Shown here: positions 7,517-15,624 of the stretch, in pieces
How the letters are laid out: each line of letters starts with the position of its first letter
Numbering within the stretch: position 1 is the stretch's first letter
NCBI GenBank assembly: GCA_947477565.1
Contig: CANJUR010000002.1
Coordinates: 62,001 to 126,000, forward strand
Direction of reading: 5' to 3'
DNA from: Deltaproteobacteria bacterium
Lineage (GTDB): Bacteria > Myxococcota_A > Polyangia > Polyangiales > Ga0077539
Length of the DNA stretch: 64,000 nt
Notes under the pieces: generated by a model
What the model saw: the letters and a program-made list of their open reading frames with translations, nothing else
Told to the model about the DNA's origin: nothing
The model's database searches: none
Program-made: the position numbers and the translations under genes

Positions 7517-8085
7517 CGCACGCTCAGTTCGGCAGCCAGCGAGATGCATGAGGCCGCGCGCCCGCTCATACGCACCACCCGGATCGCCCTCAGCAGCACG
7601 CCCTTACCAAGAGAGCCACGCAGCGCCAGCGCACCCAACAGACAGGACCACTCGGTCAAAGTGGGAGAACGACCAAGGGTGCGATGCGCCACGCTGATCA
7701 GATACGTCGCCGTCGATCGCCGAACCGAATCGAAGATTGGCGCCGAAGGAAGTGCACGGCGCAGCGCCTCAACAGCGACGGCGCCGAGACCGCGGACGAA
7801 GGGTGCGCGATCGATCGGATCGAGCGAGCGCATCCACGCAGCGATGAAGCGGGCACCGACGGCCTCGGACACAAAGCGAGCGGTATTCGGCGCTGCAAGG
7901 AGGCTTAGGCCAGCCCCCGCCAGCCTGCGGGCGCGCGCAGCACGAGTGTCCCCTGTTCGAATGGAAAGGAACACGGCGGTCAGCCGAGCAGCCGCCTCCG
8001 GCTCGAACGCCGCCACAACGCTCTCGCAATCCCCACCCGCGAGCGCAACCGTCAACGCCGCCGCTTCCATGCATCGAGCCGTCAT
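7513..8085 (-). CDS. unknown protein upstream of the SctL-like gene
   Basis: About 190 residues, alanine- and arginine-rich, mostly helical in character, without signal peptide or clear transmembrane segment. The ATG at 8085 is chosen so that it does not overlap the divergent gene at 8131; the frame stays open to 8379 and a GTG at 8106 is another choice. The stop overlaps the ATG of the SctL-like gene, so the two are translationally coupled. In type III loci the gene before sctL is often sctK, which makes an SctK-like adaptor a reasonable guess, but I see no diagnostic motif. Confidence 0.55.
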   Translation of the reverse strand: MTARCMEAAALTVALAGGDCESVVAAFEPEAAARLTAVFLSIRTGDTRAARARRLAGAGLSLLAAPNTARFVSEAVGARFIAAWMRSLDPIDRAPFVRGLGAVAVEALRRALPSAPIFDSVRRSTATYLISVAHRTLGRSPTLTEWSCLLGALALRGSLGKGVLLRAIRVVRMSGRAASCISLAAELSVR

Positions 8086-8130
8086 GTCCAAGGCAGATGC
8101 TGCCACGCCACCGGGGCGAGCGGCTAGAGG

Positions 8131-9465
8131 ATGAAAACTCGCGTTGCGAGCAACCGTCGCGCTATCGGCTTCCCTGTGCGTCACGCTAGGGTTCGACTCC
8201 ACCGTTGGCTGTTCAGTATCCTCCTCACGGGGATGCTCTGCCTCGCCCATCCCCACCCGGCTTTCGCCTGGACCGACGCGCGCCCCGGAGACGCGGTCAC
8301 CGAGTTCGAGATCAATCCCGATGGAACGGCCGTGGTCACGCAGCGCGTTCGCTGGCGTGTACTGGCGGGTCGTCTGCATGAGTTCGACCTCGCCGAACTC
8401 CCCATGGACCTTTCGCTAATCGAGGCGACTGCAAACACAGCGGCGGGTGTGCCCGTTCCGATCATCGTACGGGGCACGACATCAGGCCGATTGACGATCT
8501 CGCTAGGCGACCCGGGCGTCGGCCTCGCGAGAGGTTCCGTAGATGTCGTCTTGCGCTACGGAACCTCCCTGCGAGCCCAGGGATCGATACGCTTCGCTGA
8601 TGGCGACGCGATCATCGAACTCCGCTCATGCCCGTGGGAGCGCGGGATGGAAGCCACCGAGATACGCGTCTCGCTGCCCAGCGCCAACCGCCGCGCCCGG
8701 TGGGTCGCCGCCGACCTCGAGGGCGTGGACGCAAGGGTCACCACAGAACTCTCCCGCGACGTGCTCCGCACCCTGCGGCGCCATGTCCCCAGTGGGCTCG
8801 TCTGGACCACCCATGTAGCGGTCGATCCGAGCCTATTCCCCTGGATATCCACTGGGATCACACACCGCAGCACGCGCCCGGCTCGGCGCACTCCCTGGTC
8901 ACCCATCCCCCTCGTGTACGGCCTCGGCTTGACTGCGGTGCTCTTCATTGCCGGTCGCACCCTTCGGTCACTCGAAGGCCCCGCGCGCATCGTCCTTCCG
9001 TCGGCGCTTCTTCCGCTCCCCTGGTTGCTCGCCCTCGGTGCAGCCACGGCTCACAGCTTCGCCGTCGCAGGCGTCCGTGGCTCTCTGTCGTTGGGAACCC
9101 TCCTGCTACTCGGCGCGATCGCACTCTGCCTCCCCTCCCGCGCACGCGGGTCCGTCACGCAGCGCCGATCATGGGCCGTTCGCGTCGGTCAGGTGGCTGC
9201 GATCGTCGCGTCAGCGGTGGGCTTCGTGGCCGGTGTGCGCGCCTCCTCGGCGCTCGCCATCGTGCTCTCGCTCGATCTCGCGTTGATCCTGATCGCCTCG
9301 GTTGCCGTGTCGCTGCTTCGCACGACCGCTTTCATCTTACCTACCAAAGTAAAATTCCAGCCATCCGCGATACGCTCGCTCAGTTTGGACGACGTGCTCT
9401 TCAGCGACGCAACCGCAGATGGCGCACGTGAAGTGCGCTCTCAACCTTCCCTACCGCAGCTCTGA
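8131..9465 (+). CDS. DUF2207-like exported membrane protein
   Basis: 444 residues. A signal peptide (about 1-46, ending PAFAW) is followed by an exported beta-rich domain (about 50-245). Its opening, with alternating FEINPDGTAVVTQRVRWRV, resembles DUF2207-type membrane proteins. The C-terminal half has about five transmembrane helices (from about 255 to 410) and a short cytoplasmic tail. Divergent from the SctL operon, with a gap of only about 45 bp that must hold both promoters. Function unknown. Confidence 0.7.
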   Translation: MKTRVASNRRAIGFPVRHARVRLHRWLFSILLTGMLCLAHPHPAFAWTDARPGDAVTEFEINPDGTAVVTQRVRWRVLAGRLHEFDLAELPMDLSLIEATANTAAGVPVPIIVRGTTSGRLTISLGDPGVGLARGSVDVVLRYGTSLRAQGSIRFADGDAIIELRSCPWERGMEATEIRVSLPSANRRARWVAADLEGVDARVTTELSRDVLRTLRRHVPSGLVWTTHVAVDPSLFPWISTGITHRSTRPARRTPWSPIPLVYGLGLTAVLFIAGRTLRSLEGPARIVLPSALLPLPWLLALGAATAHSFAVAGVRGSLSLGTLLLLGAIALCLPSRARGSVTQRRSWAVRVGQVAAIVASAVGFVAGVRASSALAIVLSLDLALILIASVAVSLLRTTAFILPTKVKFQPSAIRSLSLDDVLFSDATADGAREVRSQPSLPQL

Positions 9466-9498
9466 GAGCCCGCGGTTCGAGCGAACGCCCACGATTGG

Positions 9499-9561
9499 AG
9501 GGCCTCTCGAAACGTCGTCACGTCGTCGAACGCGCTACCACTGAAAGCTCTCCGAGGCCCT
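9499..9561. other. inverted repeat in convergent gap
   Basis: AGGGCCTC (9499-9506) and GAGGCCCT (9554-9561) form a perfect 8-bp inverted repeat around a 47-nt interior with short CGTCGTC direct repeats. It lies in the 230-bp gap between two convergent genes and might be a terminator or part of an old mobile element. No coding sequence in 9466-9695 is convincing. Confidence 0.3.
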
Positions 9562-9695
9562 GCGGCAAACTTCGCCCAGCATGTTGCGCAGCACCGGGGG
9601 GGTTGTTGAGGAACTCTGAGCCAGGCGGGAGTCACGTCGCCGCTGCCAGCGTGCTGGTTCACGGTGCAGGCGCCACTCGATCGCGATGAGATGCT

Positions 9696-11618
9696 TCAGC
9701 GCAGATCGCGATCCTCTTCCGGGATGAGGTCTTCACCGGCCGGGCAAGCGATGCGAACCCCCGTCGGACCCGCGGAAGTTCGCAGAATCAGGAACACCAC
9801 ACGGCGGTTCTGTGCCCACGCCACCGGACCTCTTCCGGGGTTCACCGGACACCGTTCGCCGTAGCCCCCGGCGTGCAGGCGGTCGGCGCTGATACCGCGC
9901 TGTACCAACGCTGCAACCACGCTCACCGCGCGGTCTTGCGTAAGTTGGAGGTTGTGGTCATCGAGTCCGCGTTCGTCCGCGTGGCCCTGCACTTCCACCA
10001 ACAGAATCTGCTCGTTGGACCGCAGTGTCGCGGCCACCGCCTCGATGATGGGAAGGCTCTCCACCCGTATCTGCGCGGAGTCCGTCTCGAAGTTGATCGC
10101 CTCGAGCACTCGGATGGTGTTCTCTTCGAGCACAGCCACTCCTTGATCGGGGCAGCCGTCTTCGTCCTCGTTGGCGTTGTAGGTCTCCGGATCGTTAGGA
10201 CAACGATCGCGCACATCGGGGATGCGGTCGTGGTCGTTGTCCGGGTCTGGGCAGCCGTTCTCGTCTTCGAAATTGTCGCGGTCCTCCGGGTCGTTCGGAC
10301 ACAGGTCTGCCCGGTCGAGGATGCCGTCGCGGTCGTTGTCCGGATCGGGACAACCGTCGGTGTCCTCGAAGTTGTCGCGGTCCTCCGGTTGGTCGGGACA
10401 CTGGTCAACATTGTCGAGGATTCCGTCGCCGTCGCGGTCGCTGTTGTCCCGGTCAGGACAGCCATCGTCGTCGGCTACGCCGTCGCGATCTTCCGGTGTG
10501 AGCGGGCACTGGTCGTCGCCGTCCCGGATCCCATCCTGATCATTGTCCGGCTCAGGGCAGCCGTCGGTGTCCTCGAAGTGATCGAAGTCCTCTGGGTTGT
10601 CCGGGCAATGGTCCACGTCGTCGCGGAATCCGTCGCCATCGCGGTCGCCGATGGACGGCTCGAACACGAAGCCCACGAAGGCCCGCAGGTCCGCACCAGC
10701 ATCACTGCTCGTGATGCGCCGCCCGGCACCCAGCATCAGGTAGCTGTTCTCCACCACGAAGATCTTCAGCCCGCCCACCGCCTCGAACGGCGTCGAGTTG
10801 GCTCCGAACATTGCGTTCGAATACGTAGCCCCGTAAACCTCGGCAACGAGGTCGAGGGCCGGACCGACGCGCACGCTCATTCCGAGTCCCGCGGTGACGG
10901 GCGAGCCGTAGGTGGTCTGAACGAGCTGCGCTGCGGTCCCCAACCCGAGCCGGTAGCCAAGGTTGAGGTCCATGCGAAAGCGCGAAGCGGGGTGCCACTC
11001 TGCAGCCAACGAAGGCCAGAGCATCACGCCCGGATCGCCTGCAAAATTGCTGGGCCCGGAAGAGAGCGGAACCCCCGCCTGCATGATCACCGCGAGCCCC
11101 CAGGTCGTGATCGAGGTCGGGAGCAGCCGCAACTTGGCGTGCAGCGAGAGCGTGCCGAAGCCCTGATAATCGAGCCCGCCACGTTGCGGCGTGTATCCGA
11201 CTATGGGCTCGAGGCTGCCGTCGCTGCCAGCGGGTCCGGGACCGCCGACCAGATGCACCGGGAGCTGGACGCCGACCACAAGGCGATTGAAGAGCCCGAG
11301 GTTTGCGGAGAACACCCCGGTGAAGAAATTTTCCACCAGCGGCACCTGCGTGTCGGTCTGCATGCCCCGCAAAATCGTGCCCTGGCGCGCGAGCCCGCGG
11401 CCCCAGTCCACGACGAGGCCGAAGGAGGTGCTGAGGTGCCCGAGGGTATCGGTGCCGTTGACCGTAAACTGACCCTTGGAGTCGATCGCGTGGCGGAAAA
11501 GTCGCAGGTCGAAGCCCGTGTCGGTGGGGAGCGCATCCTGTGCGTGGGCCATCGAAGTGCTGACCGAAAGGCCCAGGGACACGACTACAGCCGAGACTCT
11601 TCCTGCAATTCTGGTCAT
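9696..11618 (-). CDS. OmpA-family outer-membrane protein with beta-barrel and TSP3 repeats
   Basis: 640 residues. Signal peptide 1-26 (STSMAHA-QD), then a probable outer-membrane beta-barrel (about 27-320). Five or six acidic thrombospondin type-3 repeats of the DxDxDGxxDxxDxCP type (about 321-490) are expected to bind calcium. The C-terminal OmpA peptidoglycan-binding domain (about 492-625) carries INFETDSAQI and QGHADERG...QDRAVSVVAALVQRG. The ATG at 11618 has the signal peptide directly after it; the frame extends upstream without purpose. It probably tethers outer membrane to cell wall. A similar protein is at 60239-61789. Confidence 0.88.
   Translation of the reverse strand: MTRIAGRVSAVVVSLGLSVSTSMAHAQDALPTDTGFDLRLFRHAIDSKGQFTVNGTDTLGHLSTSFGLVVDWGRGLARQGTILRGMQTDTQVPLVENFFTGVFSANLGLFNRLVVGVQLPVHLVGGPGPAGSDGSLEPIVGYTPQRGGLDYQGFGTLSLHAKLRLLPTSITTWGLAVIMQAGVPLSSGPSNFAGDPGVMLWPSLAAEWHPASRFRMDLNLGYRLGLGTAAQLVQTTYGSPVTAGLGMSVRVGPALDLVAEVYGATYSNAMFGANSTPFEAVGGLKIFVVENSYLMLGAGRRITSSDAGADLRAFVGFVFEPSIGDRDGDGFRDDVDHCPDNPEDFDHFEDTDGCPEPDNDQDGIRDGDDQCPLTPEDRDGVADDDGCPDRDNSDRDGDGILDNVDQCPDQPEDRDNFEDTDGCPDPDNDRDGILDRADLCPNDPEDRDNFEDENGCPDPDNDHDRIPDVRDRCPNDPETYNANEDEDGCPDQGVAVLEENTIRVLEAINFETDSAQIRVESLPIIEAVAATLRSNEQILLVEVQGHADERGLDDHNLQLTQDRAVSVVAALVQRGISADRLHAGGYGERCPVNPGRGPVAWAQNRRVVFLILRTSAGPTGVRIACPAGEDLIPEEDRDLR
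10140..10655 (-). repeat. TSP3 calcium-binding repeat block
   Basis: Imperfect repeats of roughly 35-40 codons encoding DNDxDGIxDxxDxCPxxPEDxDxFEDxDGCPxP. The DNA copies are very similar (repeated GTCGTTGTCCGG and TTGTCGCGGTCCTCCGG on the plus strand), which favours unequal recombination and copy-number change. Confidence 0.85.
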
Positions 11619-11743
11619 AACGGATCCCGACGGTATCAGATCACCTCGGGCGGGGTCAGCATTCCCTACGATCGGGTGTAGAAGCCCGGACGGCGGATGA
11701 AAGGGGCTCGGCGCGAGCCTCTCGTCAGGAGGCTTCGAGCGAC

Positions 11744-12562
11744 ATGGCAACGACCGCAGCAGGGGTAGTGCTGATCACAGGGGCGTCGTCGGGCATCGGC
11801 GAGGCTATGGCCCGCGAGTACGCGCGACGCGGTTGGAAGACGGTGCTGTTGGCCCGTCGCGTTGAGCGTATCGCTGCGCTGGCGCAGGCGCTCGGTGGCG
11901 ATGGGCACAGCCTCGCGGTCGCCTGCGATGTCACGCACGACGGCGACTGCGAGTCCGCCACGATGCGCGCGATCGAAGTCTTCGGCGGCGTCGATGTAGT
12001 GATCGCAAACGCGGGCTTCGGCGTAGACGGGAGCTTCGATCAACTCTCCCTCGACGACGTGCGGAGACAATTTGAGACCAACGTCTACGGCGTGATGCGC
12101 ACCGCAAAGGCTGCTCTCCCAGCGCTGGCGCGCGCGAAGGGATCGTTCGTTGCGATCGGCAGCGTCGCAGGGTTTCTGCCCGCACCGGGGAGCATGGCCT
12201 ACAACATGTCGAAGGCCTGCGTGACGTCGTTCTGCGACACATTGCGCACAGAGTGGGCCCCGAAGGGCATCAGCGTGACGCACGTGGCGCCGGGCTTCAT
12301 CGAGAGTGAGATCCGCCGCGTCGATCGGCAGGGCACATTCAAAGACTCCCGCAAGGAGACCATCCCGTCGTGGCTCCTGATGTCTGCGGGCATGGCCGCA
12401 CGCAAGATCGTCGATGCCGTCGAGCAGCGCGAAGATGAGTTGATTCTTACCGCGCATGGTAAGTTTGGGGTGGCCATGGCGCGGCATGCACCGGCGCTCA
12501 CTCGGGCCATCTTCCGGCTCGCCGCGCCGAGGGTCGGCAGCCGCAAGGCCAAGGACGTCTGA
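11744..12562 (+). CDS. short-chain dehydrogenase/reductase (SDR)
   Basis: 272-residue classical SDR oxidoreductase. The NAD(P)-binding motif TGASSGIG is at residues 12-19, NAG at about 89-91, and the catalytic Ser-Tyr-Lys set is S140, Y153 and K157 (YNMSK). An arginine-rich segment after beta-2 (LARRVERI) suggests NADPH preference. AGGAGG lies 12 bases upstream of the ATG. The C-terminal extension (about 225-272) could associate with membrane or lipid, as in sterol or fatty-acyl reductases. Substrate not predictable. It diverges from the OmpA/TSP3 gene and converges with the small exported protein at 12570. Confidence 0.88.
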   Translation: MATTAAGVVLITGASSGIGEAMAREYARRGWKTVLLARRVERIAALAQALGGDGHSLAVACDVTHDGDCESATMRAIEVFGGVDVVIANAGFGVDGSFDQLSLDDVRRQFETNVYGVMRTAKAALPALARAKGSFVAIGSVAGFLPAPGSMAYNMSKACVTSFCDTLRTEWAPKGISVTHVAPGFIESEIRRVDRQGTFKDSRKETIPSWLLMSAGMAARKIVDAVEQREDELILTAHGKFGVAMARHAPALTRAIFRLAAPRVGSRKAKDV

Positions 12563-12569
12563 GCGGACA

Positions 12570-13085
12570 TCAGGGACGCAGGTCGAGCACGCGCCAGTGG
12601 CCGCCGACGAGCACCAGCGTGTCGATGCGAAACCGCCGCACGCTACCCTCGACGGCGTACTCGACCACGGGCCCATCGACGCACTGGGAATCTGGCGCGC
12701 CGAAGCGTCCACAGCGCTGGGGGTCGATGGTATTGCGCATGAACGAAGCGCCAGCGATGCCCCGAAAAATCGCCGCTGCGAGCCGCGGGCGGAGGTCGCG
12801 TGCGTCGCGGCTGAGTGCCTCGAGTTGACGCTGTACGAGCATTCCTCCGCCGTCGGGACCAGCGTCTCCCGGTTCGCGCAGGCCGAACACCACACGCAAC
12901 TCTGACGCGGTGGGAAACAATCCCGCCGGCTCTCGTGCCCCGTCGCGAACCCCCTCGAGGACCCTGCGCGCGAGTGCAGTGATCTCCGTCCGCTCGGCCG
13001 GAGTTAGCCGCCGCGGAGAGGCCCCGACCTCGCCCGCGAAAAGTCCTGCCACCGTCAGCCAAGTCCCGAACATTGAGCCTCGCAT
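12570..13085 (-). CDS. small exported protein of unknown function
   Basis: About 171 residues from the ATG at 13085 (an ATG at 13124 is also possible). A hydrophobic N-terminus (MFGTWLTVAGLFAGEVGA) looks like a signal peptide with cleavage near GASP. Two cysteines (QRCGRF, SQCVDG) could form a disulfide in the secreted form. The C-terminal strand pattern ending LVLVGGHWRVLDLRP is reminiscent of a small alpha/beta fold of the NTF2 or DUF kind, but I cannot name a family. The gene converges with the SDR gene. Confidence 0.6.
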   Translation of the reverse strand: MRGSMFGTWLTVAGLFAGEVGASPRRLTPAERTEITALARRVLEGVRDGAREPAGLFPTASELRVVFGLREPGDAGPDGGGMLVQRQLEALSRDARDLRPRLAAAIFRGIAGASFMRNTIDPQRCGRFGAPDSQCVDGPVVEYAVEGSVRRFRIDTLVLVGGHWRVLDLRP

Positions 13086-13148
13086 CACGCTCGACCCTGT
13101 GATCCGACGCGGCCCCGAACGCAAGCGATGATGTCAGCCGGACCCGCG

Positions 13149-13715
13149 CTATCGAACGAAATGGTCTGGCTCGGGATGCGCGTCATCCGCGGCGTTTTCC
13201 ACGCGTGCGTTGGCGAGCGCCCCGACGGCGCGCATCGCCTCGTAAACCACAATGGCTGCTGCGCTCGCGAGGTTGATCGAGCGCACCGCCCCGGCGGTCG
13301 GGATTCCGTAGATGTCATCGGGGTAGCGGTCGAGCACCTCTTGCGGGATGCCGCTCGACTCGCGGCCGAAGACGAGCGCATCGCCGGGCGCGAAGCCCGC
13401 GTCGAGGTAACTGCGTTGCCCGGTGGCGCTGAAAAGACGCACTCGACCCGGAGGACAAGTGCGCGCGTGCGTCAGCGCAAACGTAGACCAGTCTGGGTGC
13501 GTGAGCAGAGTCACGAGGTGCCAGTAATCGACGCCGGCGCGTCGAACGCTGCGGTCGTCGATGCGAAAACCCAGGCGGCCAACCAGATGAAGCGGACTCT
13601 GTGTGGCGGCGCAGAGTCGCGCGATATTGCCTGTATTTTGTGGAATCTCCGGCTCCACCAGCACCACCTGGAACGGGGAAATCATCGGAGCTACGCGGAG
13701 CTTTGGGGTGGGCAT
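13149..13715 (-). CDS. trmL: tRNA (cytidine/uridine-34 2'-O)-methyltransferase, TrmL-type SPOUT protein
   Basis: About 189 residues from the ATG at 13715 (a later ATG at 13685 also fits; family members are near 155 residues). The three SPOUT motifs are present: VLVEPEIPQNTGNIARLCAA, FGRESSGIP followed by an acidic stretch (LDRYPDD), and IPTAGAVRSINLASAAAIVVYEAMR, which forms the trefoil knot and SAM pocket. The enzyme methylates the ribose at the wobble position of tRNA-Leu isoacceptors. Transcribed divergently from the exported protein at 13874. Confidence 0.92.
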   Translation of the reverse strand: MPTPKLRVAPMISPFQVVLVEPEIPQNTGNIARLCAATQSPLHLVGRLGFRIDDRSVRRAGVDYWHLVTLLTHPDWSTFALTHARTCPPGRVRLFSATGQRSYLDAGFAPGDALVFGRESSGIPQEVLDRYPDDIYGIPTAGAVRSINLASAAAIVVYEAMRAVGALANARVENAADDAHPEPDHFVR

Positions 13716-13873
13716 CGGCGGGTGTTCTCTCGCGAACGGTGATGACACGTGCGTCGCGCCCAAGGCAACGGTGCGCAGGGCAGCGGGGCGTCGTGACGAA
13801 CGCTCACCGAGCGAAGACTCAGCGAAGCGGCCTCCCCTCGACCGAGGCAACGCTGGATTCGCACGATCGCGCG

Positions 13874-15136
13874 ATGATACGGTCCGCCCCTACGGTGATG
13901 GTACTGACCTCTCGACGACGCTCCTGCTGGATGTTCGCGACCGCGTGGGTGCTGGCGGGCGCGACGGCGTCGGCCGACCCGATGGACCTGTCGCTCAACC
14001 GCCTCAGCTACTACAACAATACACAGTGGAGTAATGGTGGCGTGCGCTACGAGCCATCACGCTGGGCCTTCCGCGGTGGTTGCGGAACGGCCTCCACTAC
14101 AGGTGCAGACGGTCAGGGTTACGCGCAGTGCTTCCCCGATAACCAGCTGTGGGCCAACCTGGTCAATGAGCTCGGCGCCGCGCTCGCCCCCTCCCTCGCT
14201 GCGCCCGCGATGACCCTCGGAACCTCCGGCCTATACGTCGGCTACGAGGTAGCGGTGACGAATCTCCAGAGCACTGGCGAGCACTGGCGTCGAGGCACCG
14301 AGGGGACTGCCGCATCCAACGTGAATAGCGACACGAGCACTCGCCGCGACAACGGTGACTCTGCGGCGCTCGTTTCCCGGGTGCACGTGCGCAAGGGGCT
14401 GCCCTTTGGCTTCGAGCTCGGCACGCAACTCAGCCACCTTCACACCAGTGGTATTTGGGCCATCGGACTCGATCTCCGCTGGGCCCTCTTCGAGGGCTTC
14501 CACCACGGGCTCGGTTGGCTGCCCGACGTGGCCGTGCGCGGGTCGGTCAATACCCTCGCGGGCCAGGCTCAGATGTCCCTGACGGTGGTGGGTATCGACG
14601 CTGTTGTGTCCAAGCGTTTCACCCTCGGCGGCCAGGTCCGATTGAGCCCCTACGTGGGTGCGCAGGGGATGTTTATCTTCGGTGACTCCGGGGTCATCGA
14701 CCTCACGCCCTCGCGCAGCGCTCAGTCCGAGTGCCCGCGCCCGCAAACGCGCTACATCGCCGACACTCGCACCGGCGCCGACCGATCGCCTTCGGGCCTC
14801 GTCGGGCAGGTCATCTGTAACGGCGGCGGTACGCTTCCCACACCGACGTTACCGGGCGACCTCAACGACACTCGCAACAGCGCGGTCTTCCAACCGATGC
14901 GCATCCTTCGCACACGCGGTTTCCTCGGACTGCAGATGCAGTGGGAAATCCTGATGGTCACGGCGGAGTTCTCCGTTGACCTGGGCGATCCTACATTCAC
15001 AACGACCCCGCCGACGGACGCCGGTCGTCCCTTGACCACCAACGCTACTGCCGGCGCGCCAACCCGAGCCCCCATCAGCCTCGACAACTACACGCAGTGG
15101 ACCACCACCGTGGGCGTCGGGCTGGCGTTTCGCTGA
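13874..15136 (+). CDS. predicted outer-membrane beta-barrel protein
   Basis: 420 residues from the ATG at 13874; the frame stays open upstream but that part would overlap trmL and has no signal peptide. Signal peptide about 1-36 ([12 protein letters not shown]). The mature part alternates short amphipathic strands and ends LAFR, with a terminal aromatic-hydrophobic pattern typical of outer-membrane barrels. Loops are rich in Thr, Asn, Gly and Pro. No homology that I recognise. Followed by the glutaredoxin gene after about 100 bp. Confidence 0.65.
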   Translation: MIRSAPTVMVLTSRRRSCWMFATAWVLAGATASADPMDLSLNRLSYYNNTQWSNGGVRYEPSRWAFRGGCGTASTTGADGQGYAQCFPDNQLWANLVNELGAALAPSLAAPAMTLGTSGLYVGYEVAVTNLQSTGEHWRRGTEGTAASNVNSDTSTRRDNGDSAALVSRVHVRKGLPFGFELGTQLSHLHTSGIWAIGLDLRWALFEGFHHGLGWLPDVAVRGSVNTLAGQAQMSLTVVGIDAVVSKRFTLGGQVRLSPYVGAQGMFIFGDSGVIDLTPSRSAQSECPRPQTRYIADTRTGADRSPSGLVGQVICNGGGTLPTPTLPGDLNDTRNSAVFQPMRILRTRGFLGLQMQWEILMVTAEFSVDLGDPTFTTTPPTDAGRPLTTNATAGAPTRAPISLDNYTQWTTTVGVGLAFR

Positions 15137-15233
15137 ACCCCTTAGCCACCGAGCAACACCATTCGCGACGGGCGCTCGACAGCCCGCCGTTGTCACGTCA
15201 CAACCCCTTTCCCCCTACGACCGGAGCATCGCA

Positions 15234-15566
15234 ATGGATGAATCAACTCGGCAGCGCATCACGGACATCCTCAATGGCAACAAGGTCGTGTTGTTCATGA
15301 AGGGCACGCGGCACTTTCCACAGTGCGGGTTCTCCGGCGCGGTGGTGCAGGTGCTCAACGCCAACAAGGCCACGTACGAGACCGTCAACGTTCTCGCCGA
15401 TCCGACCATCCGCGAGGGCATCAAGGAGTTCGCCAGCTGGCCGACCATCCCGCAGCTGTACATCGGTGGAGAGTTCGTGGGCGGGGCCGACATCGTGCGC
15501 GAGCTGCATTCCAAGGGAGAACTGGCGGCCTTGATCGAGAAAGCTTCGGCCGCTGTGAGCTCGTAG
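15234..15566 (+). CDS. grxD: monothiol glutaredoxin (Grx4/GrxD type)
   Basis: 110 residues, full length. The monothiol active site CGFS is at 31-34, followed by the family motifs [36 protein letters not shown], which make up the glutathione-binding groove (WPTIPQ, GG..GG.D). These proteins carry and transfer [2Fe-2S] clusters as glutathione-ligated dimers, often with BolA; no bolA gene is visible here. A CGGAG element precedes the ATG. Confidence 0.95.
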   Translation: MDESTRQRITDILNGNKVVLFMKGTRHFPQCGFSGAVVQVLNANKATYETVNVLADPTIREGIKEFASWPTIPQLYIGGEFVGGADIVRELHSKGELAALIEKASAAVSS

Positions 15567-15624
15567 TCACGACGCGTCCCCACGGCGGCGCGGTTCTGCT
15601 CTAGACTCCGCCGCCCAAACGCAC

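Noticed and set aside
7001-8085. A complete type III secretion or flagellar locus
   Set aside because: Only an SctL-like gene is present; no ATPase, ring or channel genes are in the window.
9441-9662. Minus-strand 73-codon frame in the convergent gap
   Set aside because: No RBS, odd composition and no similarity; more likely noncoding.
9873-11681. Long plus-strand open frame opposite the OmpA/TSP3 gene (602 codons)
   Set aside because: Antisense artefact of high GC and repeats; protein is valine/arginine-rich without family features, while the minus strand encodes a complete OmpA protein.
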